DNA from: Acidobacteriaceae bacterium KBS 83
Lineage (GTDB): Bacteria; Acidobacteriota; Terriglobia; Terriglobales; Acidobacteriaceae
DNA length: 64,000 nucleotides
Assembly: GCA_000381585.1 (NCBI GenBank)
Contig: KB906742.1
Span: 62,001 to 126,000 of the forward strand
Direction of reading: 5' to 3'
Under the pieces are notes generated by a model. The model searched no databases and had not been told where the DNA came from. It worked only from the letters and a program-made list of their open reading frames with translations. Every line of letters starts with the position of its first letter. The stretch's first letter is position 1. The translations under genes were made by a program, and so were the position numbers. This document shows positions 25,735-36,001 of this stretch, piece after piece.

Positions 25735-26822
25735 GAGCTTTGCAAGTCTGTTCCCTTCTATTTACTGCCTCAGCAGTGCTCCTTTTCAGCGGCTGCGAGA
25801 ACCACAAGCCTGCCGAAGCTTCCGATACGCCGGCTCCTCAATACCGCGTACTGGATACGGTAGTTGCGCACATGCAGCCGGTGCATGACCAGCTCACACT
25901 TGCGGCGCGCCTTCAGGCGAACCCCACGACCGTGGTGCACATCTACCCGCCGATCAGCGGACGCGTGCTGGCTCTGAAAGTTCTCCCCGGTCAGGAGGTC
26001 GCCAAGGGACAGGTGGTCGGCATGCTGCAGAGCACCGACCTGCAGCAGGCGAGGTCGGACTATGAAAAGGCGCGGATTGAGGCGGCGCGCGCCGACCTGC
26101 AGTTGAATCGCGCCAAGGACCTGCTGCAGCACGAGGTGATGGCGCAGAAAGACTACGACGATCTCGCGGCCGTCGATCAGGCGGCTCATGCCGAGCTTGC
26201 GCGCACGCTCCAGACGCTGCGCATCCTTGGATACAAGGAGACAGACACGTCGGACCTAGTGGCCATCCGATCTCCCATTGCGGGGGTCGTGCTGGACGTA
26301 AACACAGCCAGCGGCGAACTGCAGCGCTCGCTCGACAACGCAACGTCAATCGCAACGATTGCCAACATCAGCGACGTCTGGGTCCTTGCCGATCTGTATC
26401 CGCGCGATGTCCAGGCTGTGCGGCGGGGCCAGCCGGTTGAGGTGCGGGTCAGCGGCTATCCCGATGCAACCTTTCACGGGGTGGTTGACAACATCTCTGA
26501 CGCGGTCGATCCGCAGACTCTCACCCTCAAGGTGCGTGTGGTTTTACCCAATGCGCGTCACCGGCTTAAACCGCAGATGTATGCCACTGTGGCGGTTACT
26601 AATAAGAACCGCAATGCCATCGTGGTACCGGCGACCGCGGTCATCCGGGACGGAGTGAGCACCTACGTCTACATACAGACAGGCGAAAACAAGTACGTTC
26701 GCCGCGATGTGCTCGTGGGTGAAGCCCACGATGCCACGGTAGAGATCACGGGCGGCCTGAACGAGGGCGATCGCGTGATCAGCACGGGGGCAGAACTTCT
26801 CCGCGGATCGGGGTCGGAGTAG
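25731..26822 (+). CDS. RND periplasmic adaptor lipoprotein, CzcB/CusB type
   Basis: A 363-residue membrane-fusion protein with a lipobox (VLLFSGC) for anchoring in the inner membrane. The biotinyl-lipoyl-like halves are IYPPISGRVLALKVLPGQEV and IRSPIAGVVLDVNTASGELQ; between them lies a coiled-coil hairpin (DYEKARIEAARADLQLNRAK). A beta-barrel domain with NRNAIVVPATAVIRDG follows. It connects the RND pump to the outer-membrane channel. ATG 25731 overlaps the channel gene's stop (ATGA), and the stop is two bases before the pump gene, so the three are one operon. Confidence 0.9.
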   Translation: MRALQVCSLLFTASAVLLFSGCENHKPAEASDTPAPQYRVLDTVVAHMQPVHDQLTLAARLQANPTTVVHIYPPISGRVLALKVLPGQEVAKGQVVGMLQSTDLQQARSDYEKARIEAARADLQLNRAKDLLQHEVMAQKDYDDLAAVDQAAHAELARTLQTLRILGYKETDTSDLVAIRSPIAGVVLDVNTASGELQRSLDNATSIATIANISDVWVLADLYPRDVQAVRRGQPVEVRVSGYPDATFHGVVDNISDAVDPQTLTLKVRVVLPNARHRLKPQMYATVAVTNKNRNAIVVPATAVIRDGVSTYVYIQTGENKYVRRDVLVGEAHDATVEITGGLNEGDRVISTGAELLRGSGSE

Positions 26823-26824
26823 CC

Positions 26825-29800
26825 ATGCAGGGATTCACGCGCGCTCTGCTGCAGTACCGCACGATCGTTCTGATTCTGCTCCTGGTCGCGCTGGCGGCCG
26901 GTGGCTTTGCGTTCTCGCAGCTGGATATCGAGGCATATCCGGATCCATCGCCGCCGATGGTCGAATTCATCACCCAGAACGCGGCGTGGTCCGCGGAGGA
27001 GATGGAGCAGCAGGTCACGATTCCTGTAGAAACTGTGCTGAATGGCACGCCGAAGCTTACTGAAATCCGCTCGATCAGCATTTTCGGACTCAGCGATGTC
27101 AAGCTGTACTTCGACTTCAGCTCAAGCTATTTCGTCGACCGGCAGGAGGCGCTTAATCGCCTGGAGTCGCTTTCTCTGCCGAATAATCTTCAACCGCAGC
27201 TGTCGCCGGAGTCTCCGGTGGGGGAGATTTACCGGTATCAACTTATCGGTCCCAGTTACAGTCTGAACGAGCTGAAGGCGGAGCAGGACTGGTTTGTTGT
27301 CCGGCAAATCAAGTCGGTACCCGGCATCATTGATGTCGCCACCTTCGGTGGAACTACGCGGCAGTACCAGGCGCAGATCGATCCCAATCGCCTGCTGGCC
27401 ATGGACACGACCATGACGCAGGTGGTCAATGCCATTCAGAACAGCAATGCCAACGCCGGCGGCAACTACCTGACGATGGGCAGTCAAAGTGTGAACGTGC
27501 GCGGCATCGGGCTGCTGAAATCGTTAAGCGACATGAACAATATCGTCGTGGCGGAACATAGCGGCACCCCGATTCTGATGCGCGATGTAGCCACGGTAAA
27601 AGAAGGGCATCTGCCGCGACTGGGAAAAGTAGGCTTTAACGAGAATCCGGACATCGTGGAAGGCATTGTGCTGCTGCAGAAGGGCGAGCAGTCCCTGCCC
27701 GCCTTGAAGGCGATGCGCAAGAAGATCGCCGAGCTCAATTCCGGCAACCTGCTGCCGCCCGGCATGCAGATCAAGACCATCTACGATCGCAGCAGGCTGG
27801 TGAACCGGACGACGGAGACGGTGCAGCACATTGTGCTTATGGGGATGATCCTCGTCACCATCGTCCTGTTCGTCACGCTGGGCGATGTGCGCATCACCAC
27901 CATCGCGGCGCTCACTATTCCCTTCGCGCTGCTCTTTGCTTTCAGCCTGATGGTCCTGGAGGGCAGCTCAGCCAATCTGATTTCCATCGGGGCGATCGAT
28001 TTCGGCATTCTGGTGGATGCGTCGATCATCATTCTTGAAAACATCTACAGGAAGCTGAGCCGCCGCCGCCAGGGAGAGACACTGTCGGACGTGATCGTGG
28101 CCGGGGTGGCTGACGGCTCGCGGCCGGTTATTTTCTCCACGGTCATCATCCTGGTCTCTTTCATTCCGCTTTTCACCATGCAGGGAGTGCCAGGGAAGAT
28201 CTTTGCGCCGATGTCTCAGGCGTATGGTTTTGCGCTTATTGGCGCGCTGCTGTATGCGTTTCTCTTTGCGCCGGTACTTTGCTTCCTCTCCTCGCCGAAA
28301 CAGGTTTCTGGTAAGGAGACCTGGCTTGTTGGCAACCTGCGCAGGCTGTATGAAAGGACCCTGCAGGTCGCGCTGAAGCGGTCACTGTTGGTCTGGATCG
28401 TCGCGGGCATATTGCTTGCCGGAGCGGCGTTTGCCTTCACGCAAATTGGCGGCGAGTTCATGCCAGCGCTCGAGGAGGGCAATCTTTGGATCCGCGCGAC
28501 GATGCAGCAGGATATGGCCTTCCCGCAATCCACGGAGATTGCCGACCAGCTTCGCAGCGTGTTGCGCAGCTTTCCGGAAGTGACGCAGTGCCTGTCGCAA
28601 ATGGGACGGCCCGATGACGGAACGGACGTGAGCACCTTCAACAACATTGAACTGCTTGCCGATTTGAAGCCTGCGGGTGAGTGGCGGCCGGAGTTCCATG
28701 GCAGAAAGGAAGAACTGATCGCCGCGATCCACAAGAAGTTCCAACGATATCCCGGCATCGATTTCAACTTTTCGCAGAACATCCAGGACAACGTAGAGGA
28801 GGCGATGTCCGGCGTGAAGGGCGAAAACTCGCTCAAGCTTTTCGGCGACGATTTTGACACCCTCACCAACACCGCAGACAAGATCTACCAGCTCATGACC
28901 CATGTTCGGGGGGTAACGGATGTGGGCGTGTTCAACGTCGGTGGCCAGCCGAGCCTGCTCATCTCCATCAATCGCGGGGAAGCTGCACGTTATGGAATTG
29001 CCGCGGCAGACATCAACAATGCAGTGCAGGCGGCCGTGGGCGGGGCTGCTGTGACACAGATCATCGAAGGCGAACGCCGTTTCGATTTCGCCGTTCGGTT
29101 CAGTCCAGAGTTCCGTGATACGCCGGAGGCAATCCGCAAGATCCTGTTACCGACGCCGGACGGCAACCAGATCCCGCTTGGCAATGTGGCCAATGTCACA
29201 CTGCACAACGGCGCATTCATGATCTATCGCGAAGGGGGACGGCGATACATCCCGATCAAATTCAGCGTGCGTGGCCGCGATCTGCAGAGCACGATCGTAG
29301 AGCTGAAGAACGTGCTCTCTCGCCAGGTAAAACTGCCGGCCGGCTACACCTATACCTGGGCCGGCGAGTATGACAGCCTGCAGAAAGAGCTTCATCGTCT
29401 CGCATTCATCGTTCCAATCTCGCTGCTGATCGTGCTCCTGCTTCTCTATCTGCTTTTCCAGTCCTTTCGAGATGCGCTGATTGTGCTCGCGACACTTCCC
29501 TTTGGCGCAATCGGAGGCATCTTTACTCTGGGACTTACCCACACATCTTTCAGCATCTCGGCTGCGGTCGGCTTTACTTCGCTGCTTGGCCTCAACACGT
29601 TGTGCACCGTCGTTTTCCTGACCGGCCTGCGCCATCAGCAACATGATCATGGACGCGAGCGTGGCGTCTTTATGGGAGCCATCGATGAGATGCGGCCGAT
29701 CGTGATGGCCTGCATGGCAGCGGGTCTCGGGTTGCTTCCCGCGGCAATCGCCTCAGGGATCGGTTCGCAGACGCAGAAGCCACTCGCGCGTGTCGTGGTC

Positions 29801-30043
29801 GGTGGCACGGTCACGACGGTATTCGCTGTTCTTTTTCTGGTACCGCTTATGGCACGCAAGTGGGCGCCGATGGATCGCAACCCGGATCGTGGGGATGGGG
29901 AAGACGGCGGCGGCGATGAGCCGAACGACGGGAGCCCGCCCAGCCCCCTCGAGTTGGGAAAGCTACTCCTCACGCAGCACTTCAAGCGGCCGCTGCCCGA
30001 GGATGCGGATACTGGCGAGCCACCCAGTGAGAACAGCCAATAG
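26825..30043 (+). CDS. Heavy-metal efflux RND pump, CzcA/CusA family
   Basis: A 1072-residue inner-membrane pump with 12 predicted helices and two large periplasmic loops (after helix 1 and helix 7). The fourth helix carries ISIGAIDFGILVDASIIILE, the proton-relay region typical of the HME branch. ATIPV-like motifs (EQQVTIPVETVLNGTPKLTE) and LVPLMARKW near the end also fit. It exports metal ions such as Cu(I), Zn or Co from the periplasm or cytoplasm in exchange for protons; the metal cannot be read from sequence by eye. It is the third gene of the efflux operon. Its last 81 bases overlap the 3' end of the convergent permease gene. Confidence 0.88.
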   Translation: MQGFTRALLQYRTIVLILLLVALAAGGFAFSQLDIEAYPDPSPPMVEFITQNAAWSAEEMEQQVTIPVETVLNGTPKLTEIRSISIFGLSDVKLYFDFSSSYFVDRQEALNRLESLSLPNNLQPQLSPESPVGEIYRYQLIGPSYSLNELKAEQDWFVVRQIKSVPGIIDVATFGGTTRQYQAQIDPNRLLAMDTTMTQVVNAIQNSNANAGGNYLTMGSQSVNVRGIGLLKSLSDMNNIVVAEHSGTPILMRDVATVKEGHLPRLGKVGFNENPDIVEGIVLLQKGEQSLPALKAMRKKIAELNSGNLLPPGMQIKTIYDRSRLVNRTTETVQHIVLMGMILVTIVLFVTLGDVRITTIAALTIPFALLFAFSLMVLEGSSANLISIGAIDFGILVDASIIILENIYRKLSRRRQGETLSDVIVAGVADGSRPVIFSTVIILVSFIPLFTMQGVPGKIFAPMSQAYGFALIGALLYAFLFAPVLCFLSSPKQVSGKETWLVGNLRRLYERTLQVALKRSLLVWIVAGILLAGAAFAFTQIGGEFMPALEEGNLWIRATMQQDMAFPQSTEIADQLRSVLRSFPEVTQCLSQMGRPDDGTDVSTFNNIELLADLKPAGEWRPEFHGRKEELIAAIHKKFQRYPGIDFNFSQNIQDNVEEAMSGVKGENSLKLFGDDFDTLTNTADKIYQLMTHVRGVTDVGVFNVGGQPSLLISINRGEAARYGIAAADINNAVQAAVGGAAVTQIIEGERRFDFAVRFSPEFRDTPEAIRKILLPTPDGNQIPLGNVANVTLHNGAFMIYREGGRRYIPIKFSVRGRDLQSTIVELKNVLSRQVKLPAGYTYTWAGEYDSLQKELHRLAFIVPISLLIVLLLLYLLFQSFRDALIVLATLPFGAIGGIFTLGLTHTSFSISAAVGFTSLLGLNTLCTVVFLTGLRHQQHDHGRERGVFMGAIDEMRPIVMACMAAGLGLLPAAIASGIGSQTQKPLARVVVGGTVTTVFAVLFLVPLMARKWAPMDRNPDRGDGEDGGGDEPNDGSPPSPLELGKLLLTQHFKRPLPEDADTGEPPSENSQ

Positions 30044-32533
30044 CGCCGTGCCCACTGCAGCCGCCGCGGCAGCCACCCACTGCAACCGATACGGAACCTC
30101 GAGCCGGTGCAGGAGGATGAAGGTGAGGATGTTGGCGAAGATCACTCCGACGCATCCTGCCAGCAGCCCCAGCACGGTGAATTCCACCCCGAAGACCGCG
30201 GCGATGCGGGGGCGGCGCGCTCCGAGTGTCTTTAAAACAACCACCTCGCGGATACGACGGAAGCGGGTGCTGGCCACGCTGGACGCGAGGATCACCAACC
30301 CGGCGAGGATGGAGAACGCTGCAAGAAACCGGACAATCATCGTGACCTGGTGGACCACTCCGGCTACCGTGTCCAGCAGGTCGGCAATGTTAATGACGGT
30401 CACAGTGGGATAGGCGGCGAACAGCGCACGCTGCATCTGCGGGATCTGCGGAGCGTCCACATGGACAGCGCCATACCAAACCACCGGCAGATGAGCGAGG
30501 GACTGCTGCGATAGAACGAATTCGCTGCGCCCGAAGACATGCTGGCCATCATTCTCGTACAGCGCGGCCACGGTCACTGGAATGCGGCGTTCCTGCACTG
30601 TAAAGACCATGGTCGAACCGACCGTAACGTGCATTCGCTTCGCAAGGCCTTCTCTGACGGCCACCTTGCCCTTGGCTCCGGGAGTCCACCATGTGCCTGA
30701 ATGGACTTTCATACCCGCTGGAACTGTGTCAGACCAGGTGAGACTGACGGATTGCAGCAGATGACGCGGAACTTTCTGCTGCTTCAGCTCATCGCCGGAT
30801 TTTCCGTTTACTTCGTTCAATCGTCCTGCCACCAGTGGCAGCCGCTCCATGGCGCCATGCACTCCGGCTTGCTTTGCGATCAATGAAGAGACGCCATCGA
30901 GTTCATCCGTCGCGATGTCGATGAGGAAGATATTTGGGAGACCCTTGCCGAGCGTCTCCTGCAGATCCCGGAGAACGGCATTCTGCATGAGGAACACCGT
31001 GAGGATGAGCATGATGCCGGCGCCCAGGGATATGAGGACGGCGGTGGACTGGTTGCCAGGCCGATAGAGGTTCGAGAGGCCATGGCGTACGAATGAAGGC
31101 AAGCTGAGTCGCGTACGTGTGAGCGCCGTTCGCAGCAGGCGCAGCAGCGTTCGCGCCAAAAGCGTAATGAACAGGAGCAGCGTAACCAACGCCGCGGTAA
31201 ACCACGCTGCGACGGTGAGCGAACTGGTGAGTCCTGCGGCAATACCGGCGAGTGCAAGCAGGATGATCACTGTCGTGACCCACTGCATGCGCCGCCGCTG
31301 CCATCGTTCGGTTAGTGTCATCTCGGACGGAGCTTCCACCTGGCGCCGCAACACCAGGCTCGGCTTCACGCGGCGGATGTCGAGCAGCGGCGGCAAGCAG
31401 AAGAGCAAGGTCGTGAGCATGCCCGTACCCAGTCCGGCAAGACCCGCGCGCATTGGGAGGCGAAGTGTCGGCTCGATCGGCAGCAGCTTTGCCGCCAGCA
31501 ATGGGATCGTCCATTCCACACCGAAGCCGGCAACAACGCCTACGAGACCGCCGACTAATCCGAGAAGTAGCGTCTGGAGAAGATAGATACGCAGAATGTC
31601 TGAAGAGCGTGCCCCGATCGACTTCATGGTCGCAAGGATGTCCATCCGCTGTTCGAGATGTGCGCGCATCGACATCGCGACGCCGATGGCACCGAGCACC
31701 ATCGCAACCAGGCAGATGAGACTCAACATGCTACTAGCGCGATCCAGGCCCTGCGTCAGGGCTGGGTTGGCTTCCCGGAAGTCCGTCACCTGCGCCTCTG
31801 GAAGGATCTTCTCTACCTGGGCGCGAAGCCCCTTCACATCGGATGCGTCTGGGTTGAGACGCATCAGGAAACGCTCACCTGCGCGGCTGCCCGGCTGCAG
31901 AAGTCCGCTGGCTGCCAGGCCCTGTTGCGTAATCAAAACTCGCGGTCCGATGCCCATGCTGGAATTCATGCGATCCGGCTCGCGCTCGACAACGCCAGCG
32001 ATGCGGAAGCTGCTGTTCCCCACCTTGAGAGAATCGCCGACTTGCGCACGCAGCCGGATCAGCAAATCCTCGCCTACCAGCACAGTCTGCGGCATCAGTT
32101 CCGTGCGAAGCGTGCCGGCGGGACGGAGCTTGTATGCGCCGTAAAAGGGGTACCGTGAAGGGTCGACCGCCTTCAGCGAAACCAGCAGAGGAATCGGATC
32201 CGATGGGGTTGAAGCCATTGATACCATTTCGGTGACCTGGGTGCGCTCGACCCCATGGAGCGCATTCAGCCCTGCAATCTCCTTTGCGGAGGGCTGACGG
32301 AACATGCGGGCCGAAACATCGGCGGCCAGGATGGTGCGCGCCTGTCCCGTCAGGGTCTTCTGGAAGGATTCGGTGAAGCCGCGGACACCGGTCAGCGCGG
32401 CGACGCCAATCGCCACCGAGACGACGACGAATAGAAACTTCGCCGGCGCCGCCTGGAATTCGCGCCACGCAATGCGCAGGGCAGCACTCCAGCTGAGAGC
32501 CCGTGGCCGGACGCTGCTGGTCTCAAGAGTCAC
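29963..32533 (-). CDS. ybbP: ABC transporter permease, YbbP-like (FtsX family)
   Basis: An 856-residue permease with two FtsX-type transmembrane units and extracytoplasmic MacB-core-like domains. The first helix is KFLFVVVSVAIGVAALTGVR; helix clusters occur near residues 270-420 and again near the C-terminus (ILAGLVILASSVASTRFRRI, then VVVLKTLGARRPRIAAVFGV). The LKTLGA and MKSIGARSSDI coupling loops are typical. With YbbA it forms an exporter of unknown substrate, possibly a lipid or lipoprotein. The GTG start at 32533 overlaps the ATPase stop by 11 bases. The 3' end overlaps the RND gene antisense. Confidence 0.88.
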   Translation of the reverse strand: MTLETSSVRPRALSWSAALRIAWREFQAAPAKFLFVVVSVAIGVAALTGVRGFTESFQKTLTGQARTILAADVSARMFRQPSAKEIAGLNALHGVERTQVTEMVSMASTPSDPIPLLVSLKAVDPSRYPFYGAYKLRPAGTLRTELMPQTVLVGEDLLIRLRAQVGDSLKVGNSSFRIAGVVEREPDRMNSSMGIGPRVLITQQGLAASGLLQPGSRAGERFLMRLNPDASDVKGLRAQVEKILPEAQVTDFREANPALTQGLDRASSMLSLICLVAMVLGAIGVAMSMRAHLEQRMDILATMKSIGARSSDILRIYLLQTLLLGLVGGLVGVVAGFGVEWTIPLLAAKLLPIEPTLRLPMRAGLAGLGTGMLTTLLFCLPPLLDIRRVKPSLVLRRQVEAPSEMTLTERWQRRRMQWVTTVIILLALAGIAAGLTSSLTVAAWFTAALVTLLLFITLLARTLLRLLRTALTRTRLSLPSFVRHGLSNLYRPGNQSTAVLISLGAGIMLILTVFLMQNAVLRDLQETLGKGLPNIFLIDIATDELDGVSSLIAKQAGVHGAMERLPLVAGRLNEVNGKSGDELKQQKVPRHLLQSVSLTWSDTVPAGMKVHSGTWWTPGAKGKVAVREGLAKRMHVTVGSTMVFTVQERRIPVTVAALYENDGQHVFGRSEFVLSQQSLAHLPVVWYGAVHVDAPQIPQMQRALFAAYPTVTVINIADLLDTVAGVVHQVTMIVRFLAAFSILAGLVILASSVASTRFRRIREVVVLKTLGARRPRIAAVFGVEFTVLGLLAGCVGVIFANILTFILLHRLEVPYRLQWVAAAAAAVGTALLAVLTGWLASIRILGQRPLEVLREE

Positions 32534-33245
32534 AGTTGGCCTCCGTGACTGCCATCGGTGTTGCAGTCGCTGTGTCTTTAATGACGAGGCCGTCATGCAA
32601 GATGATGCGACGTTCCGCACGTTCAGAGACCTGCGGATCGTGCGTCACCATCACCAAGGTTGTGCGGCTCTCCCTATGACGTCGCAATAATAGCTCGAGC
32701 ACATGCTCGCCATTGTGTGAGTCCAGATTGCCGGTAGGCTCGTCCGCGAGCACAATGGGCGGTTCCAGCATGAAGGCGCGAGCCAGAGCCACGCGCTGCT
32801 GCTCACCGCCGGAGAGTTGGACCGGATAGTGATGCAGGCGATCTGCGAGGCCCACGCTGTCCAGTAGTTCCGTGGCGCGGGCACGGCCCTCGCCCGTCCG
32901 GTGGGAAGATCCGTTCAGCTCAAATGGCAGCAGGACGTTCTCTAGCGCGGTGAGCATCGGGATGAGTTGGTAGGACTGGAAGACGAAGCCGAGCTTCCTT
33001 CCGCGAATCTCTGCCAGCTCATCTTCGTTGAGATGTGAGATCGGCGTTCCGTCCAGGATCACCTCTCCCTCAGTTGGGGCATCCAGGCCAGCCAGCAGGC
33101 CGAGCAGCGTGCTCTTGCCGCTGCCCGACGGACCCATGATCGCGGCAAACTGTCCTTGCGGAATAGTCAGGTCGATGCCGCGCAGAATCTCCACCAGGTT
33201 GGTGCCATTATGAATTGACTTCTTCAAGCCCTGCACTTCGATCAT
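32523..33245 (-). CDS. ybbA: ABC transporter ATPase, YbbA/LolD-like
   Basis: A 240-residue nucleotide-binding subunit with Walker [10 protein letters not shown] (residues about 38-46), Q-loop [15 protein letters not shown], signature [14 protein letters not shown], Walker [14 protein letters not shown] and switch His in VMVTHDP. It powers the adjoining FtsX-type permease. It is divergent from tesA with about 60 bases between, matching the tesA / ybbA-ybbP arrangement of Escherichia coli. Confidence 0.92.
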   Translation of the reverse strand: MIEVQGLKKSIHNGTNLVEILRGIDLTIPQGQFAAIMGPSGSGKSTLLGLLAGLDAPTEGEVILDGTPISHLNEDELAEIRGRKLGFVFQSYQLIPMLTALENVLLPFELNGSSHRTGEGRARATELLDSVGLADRLHHYPVQLSGGEQQRVALARAFMLEPPIVLADEPTGNLDSHNGEHVLELLLRRHRESRTTLVMVTHDPQVSERAERRIILHDGLVIKDTATATPMAVTEANCDS

Positions 33246-33307
33246 GCTGCCCCTTCATGCTGCGCGACTTCATCGAGCGGTCTACGCGCTGCTAGATTGA
33301 ACGTGTG

Positions 33308-34006
33308 ATGTATTCTTGCGGTTCCCGCCTGCAACTCGCGCTTGTCGTCGCTTTGAGTATTGGCGCTATCGGCTGCAACAAAAATCCTGCTCCGCCTCCT
33401 GAGGCGCCCCCTGCTTCGCCAGTTGCAGTGACAAAGCCGGCGGCCCGCGACGATCGGCCGGTCATTGTCGCTTTCGGGGACAGCCTTACTGCAGGGTACG
33501 GCACCGATGCGGGTAACAGTTATCCCGATTTTCTGGAACGCGATCTGAATGCAAAAGGGTTTCACTACCACGTTGTCAACGCTGGGATCAGCGGCAACAC
33601 GACGAAGGATGGCGTCGAACGGCTGGATGAGGTAGTTGCCCTGAAGCCGGCTATCGTCATTGTCGCTTTCGGCGGCAATGACGGTCTCCGCGGACTGCCG
33701 ATCGACAGCACGCGTAAGAACCTCGACCAGATCGTCTTTACACTGGAAGGCGCGAGGACCAAGGTGGTCCTCGGCGGCATCACTCTGCCGCCGAACTACG
33801 GCCCGGATTACATCCACCAGTTCAATGAGACGTATGCTTTGCTGGCCAGGAAATATCATGTGCCACTGCTTCCCTTCCTGCTTCAGGGCGTTTACGGGAC
33901 GGAAGGCAGCATGCAGGCCGATGGAATTCATGCGACCGCGCAGGGCAACCAGCAGGTGGCGCGGAACCTGTTGCCGCTGATCACACCGCTGCTGCATAAG
34001 CAATAG
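33308..34006 (+). CDS. tesA: GDSL-type arylesterase / lysophospholipase, TesA-like lipoprotein
   Basis: A 232-residue SGNH hydrolase. The N-terminus is a lipoprotein signal (LVVALSIGAIGC) followed by a Pro/Ala linker. Block I AFGDSLTAGYGTD carries the nucleophile Ser, Gly/Asn oxyanion residues lie in NAGISGNTTKDG and AFGGNDGLRG, and block V DGIHATAQGNQ carries the Asp-His pair. It hydrolyses acyl esters or thioesters at the periplasmic face of a membrane. The position divergent to ybbA-ybbP is a conserved gene order that supports the assignment. It converges on truB with three bases between. Confidence 0.92.
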   Translation: MYSCGSRLQLALVVALSIGAIGCNKNPAPPPEAPPASPVAVTKPAARDDRPVIVAFGDSLTAGYGTDAGNSYPDFLERDLNAKGFHYHVVNAGISGNTTKDGVERLDEVVALKPAIVIVAFGGNDGLRGLPIDSTRKNLDQIVFTLEGARTKVVLGGITLPPNYGPDYIHQFNETYALLARKYHVPLLPFLLQGVYGTEGSMQADGIHATAQGNQQVARNLLPLITPLLHKQ

Positions 34007-34009
34007 ACC

Positions 34010-34885
34010 TCAGCCGATGACTACGATGGGCTGAAACAGCGTGCCTGCGATGCGCTGCGCTATGCCGATGAGCTCGTGACGATTCGCGAACACTTTGACG
34101 TGCGAAGCCGCAGAAAAGTCTGCAAGGTTGCACAAGGCGCCGTTCCGCATTCGCCCGGCGGACTGTGCGTCTGCTGTCGTCGAAGGAAAATCCGGCAACA
34201 ACGTGCGCGGGTGAGGCAGGTACCGCTCGACGTCGCCTGCCTCTACCAGCGTTGCCAAGTCTTCCAGGGAGAGCGCCGCGTCGGCCTGAAATGGTCCAGC
34301 AGCAACACGTCGCAGCGATGCCAGATGCGCGCCGCAGCCCAGCCTCTGTCCGAGATCATGTGCCAGAGAGCGAATGTATCCGCCAGCAGAGACGGTGGCG
34401 CGAAATTCGGCAGTGTCCCCATCGAGAGACGTAATGGTGAAGTCATGAACGACGATACGGACTGGCGCGAGCTCGATCGTCTCTCCTGCCCGCGTAAGCG
34501 AATATGCCGCGCGTCCTTTGATCTTCTTTGCGCTGTACGCAGGCGGCGTTTGTAGCAGTTCACCATTGAAAGCTGCCGCGTGCCGTTTTAGCTCTTCTCC
34601 ATCGAGCGATACAGGCGTGTGCGGTCCAACGCCCTCCCCTTCGGCATCGTATGTGGTGGTGGCCTGACCAAAGCGGATGCTGCCGGTGTAGGCCTTCTCC
34701 ATCCTGCCGAAAAACTGCGCCAGGCGCGTGTACCGCCCCAGCAACAGCGGTAGCACGCCGGTTGCCATCGGGTCGAGCGTACCCAGATGCCCGATGGAGC
34801 GCTCGCCGAGGATGCGCCGCGTACGCGCAACGACGTCATGCGAGGTGATGCCCGCCGGCTTGTCGAGGATAAGCAGGCCGTTCAC
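34010..34885 (-). CDS. truB: tRNA pseudouridine-55 synthase
   Basis: A 291-residue protein with the TruB N-terminal NGLLILDKPAGITSHDVVA and the catalytic Asp38 in GHLGTLDPMATGVLPLLLGR. The thumb-loop region (KAYTGSIRFGQATTTYDAEG) and a PUA-like C-terminal part follow. It converts U55 to pseudouridine in the T loop of tRNAs. It lies 23 bases after folE on the same strand and is probably the last gene of the pterin operon. Confidence 0.95.
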   Translation of the reverse strand: MNGLLILDKPAGITSHDVVARTRRILGERSIGHLGTLDPMATGVLPLLLGRYTRLAQFFGRMEKAYTGSIRFGQATTTYDAEGEGVGPHTPVSLDGEELKRHAAAFNGELLQTPPAYSAKKIKGRAAYSLTRAGETIELAPVRIVVHDFTITSLDGDTAEFRATVSAGGYIRSLAHDLGQRLGCGAHLASLRRVAAGPFQADAALSLEDLATLVEAGDVERYLPHPRTLLPDFPSTTADAQSAGRMRNGALCNLADFSAASHVKVFANRHELIGIAQRIAGTLFQPIVVIG

Positions 34886-34908
34886 TTCCCCACTATAACG
34901 GTCCGTCG

Positions 34909-35589
34909 CTAGAAGGAGTTGCGGCCGTTGTCGCGCACTAACGAAAGGAACTCGGCACGGGTCTTGTCTTCAAGGAAGACACCCGACATTGCGGAGGTCA
35001 CGGTCGACGAGTTTTGCTTTTCGACTCCCCGCATCATCATGCAGAGATGACGCGCCTCGCATACGACACCAACTCCCTGCGGCGCGATCGCCTCCTGCAG
35101 CGCATTCGCAATCTCGCGGGTCATGCGTTCCTGCACCTGCAGCCGCCGCGCAAACACATCGACCAGTCGGGGTAGCTTGCTCAGTCCGACAACTTTGCCC
35201 TGAGGAATGTAGGCGATATGCACCTTGCCGAAGAACGGCAGCATGTGATGCTCGCATAGTGAGTACATCTCGATGTCCTTCACCATTACCATCTCGTCGT
35301 AATCCACATCGAAGAGAGCGGCACGCAGAATCTCCTGCGGATCCTGCCGGTATCCCTGGGTCAGAAAGGTCATCGCCTTTTCCATACGCTCAGGCGTCTT
35401 CAGCAGTCCATCGCGCGTCGGGTCCCCATCGAACCGGGCCAGCAACTCCCCATAAAGCTCCTGCGTCGTGTACTGCTCCAATCCGTTCGCCGCAGCACCA
35501 TTGTTTGCGGGCATCCTGTTCACCGCGACATTATGAATCGTCTGGATCGTCGCACCCGCGTGCGCTTCCGCATTTTTGTTCTTAGTCAC
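34909..35589 (-). CDS. folE: GTP cyclohydrolase I
   Basis: A 226-residue type IA enzyme converting GTP to dihydroneopterin triphosphate, the entry step to folate, tetrahydropterin and queuosine. The zinc and active-site motifs are [20 protein letters not shown] and [20 protein letters not shown]. The first 45 residues are an unconserved extension. GTG 35589 (GGGGAGG upstream) overlaps the preceding PTPS gene's stop, indicating coupling. The gene neighbours support a pterin or 7-deazaguanine role for the operon. Confidence 0.95.
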   Translation of the reverse strand: MTKNKNAEAHAGATIQTIHNVAVNRMPANNGAAANGLEQYTTQELYGELLARFDGDPTRDGLLKTPERMEKAMTFLTQGYRQDPQEILRAALFDVDYDEMVMVKDIEMYSLCEHHMLPFFGKVHIAYIPQGKVVGLSKLPRLVDVFARRLQVQERMTREIANALQEAIAPQGVGVVCEARHLCMMMRGVEKQNSSTVTSAMSGVFLEDKTRAEFLSLVRDNGRNSF

Positions 35590-36001
35590 GCGCCGCCTCC
35601 CCCGCATACTCAAAGAAATTGTTCTCCGTCTCCTCGATCCGTATGCGGTCTAGTTTTCCGGGCGGCAGTTCGCCAGCGAGAAGACGATGAATCGCGCGGC
35701 ACAGATTTTCTGTCGTCGGCACCTCTTGCTGGAAGAGCGGGTCCGTATTGAGATTTGCAAGATGAAACCGCGCCACCACGGAGCCGCCTACCAACTTGTC
35801 CAGATCGACCATATTCATCACCATACCTGTTGCGCGGTCCACCGGGCCACGCACTGAAACCTCGAGCCGGTAGTTATGCCCGTGTCCATAAGGGTTATTG
35901 CATTTCCCGTACACATCGCGATTCTCCTGCACGCTCAAGGCCTCGCAATCCAGCCGGTGCGATGCGCTGAAATGATAGCGGCGGGTGAAGATCACATTCA
36001 T
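35582..36001 (-). CDS. 6-pyruvoyl-tetrahydropterin synthase family protein, copy B
   Basis: A 139-residue T-fold enzyme. The zinc ligands are in [11 protein letters not shown] and [11 protein letters not shown], the catalytic Cys in [11 protein letters not shown], and the C-terminal Glu in [12 protein letters not shown]. It uses dihydroneopterin triphosphate made by FolE to give 6-carboxy- or 6-pyruvoyl-tetrahydropterin. Its ATG overlaps the stop of copy A (ATGA) and its stop overlaps folE. The pair differ around the substrate loop (here [12 protein letters not shown]). Confidence 0.92.
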   Translation of the reverse strand: MNVIFTRRYHFSASHRLDCEALSVQENRDVYGKCNNPYGHGHNYRLEVSVRGPVDRATGMVMNMVDLDKLVGGSVVARFHLANLNTDPLFQQEVPTTENLCRAIHRLLAGELPPGKLDRIRIEETENNFFEYAGEAARD

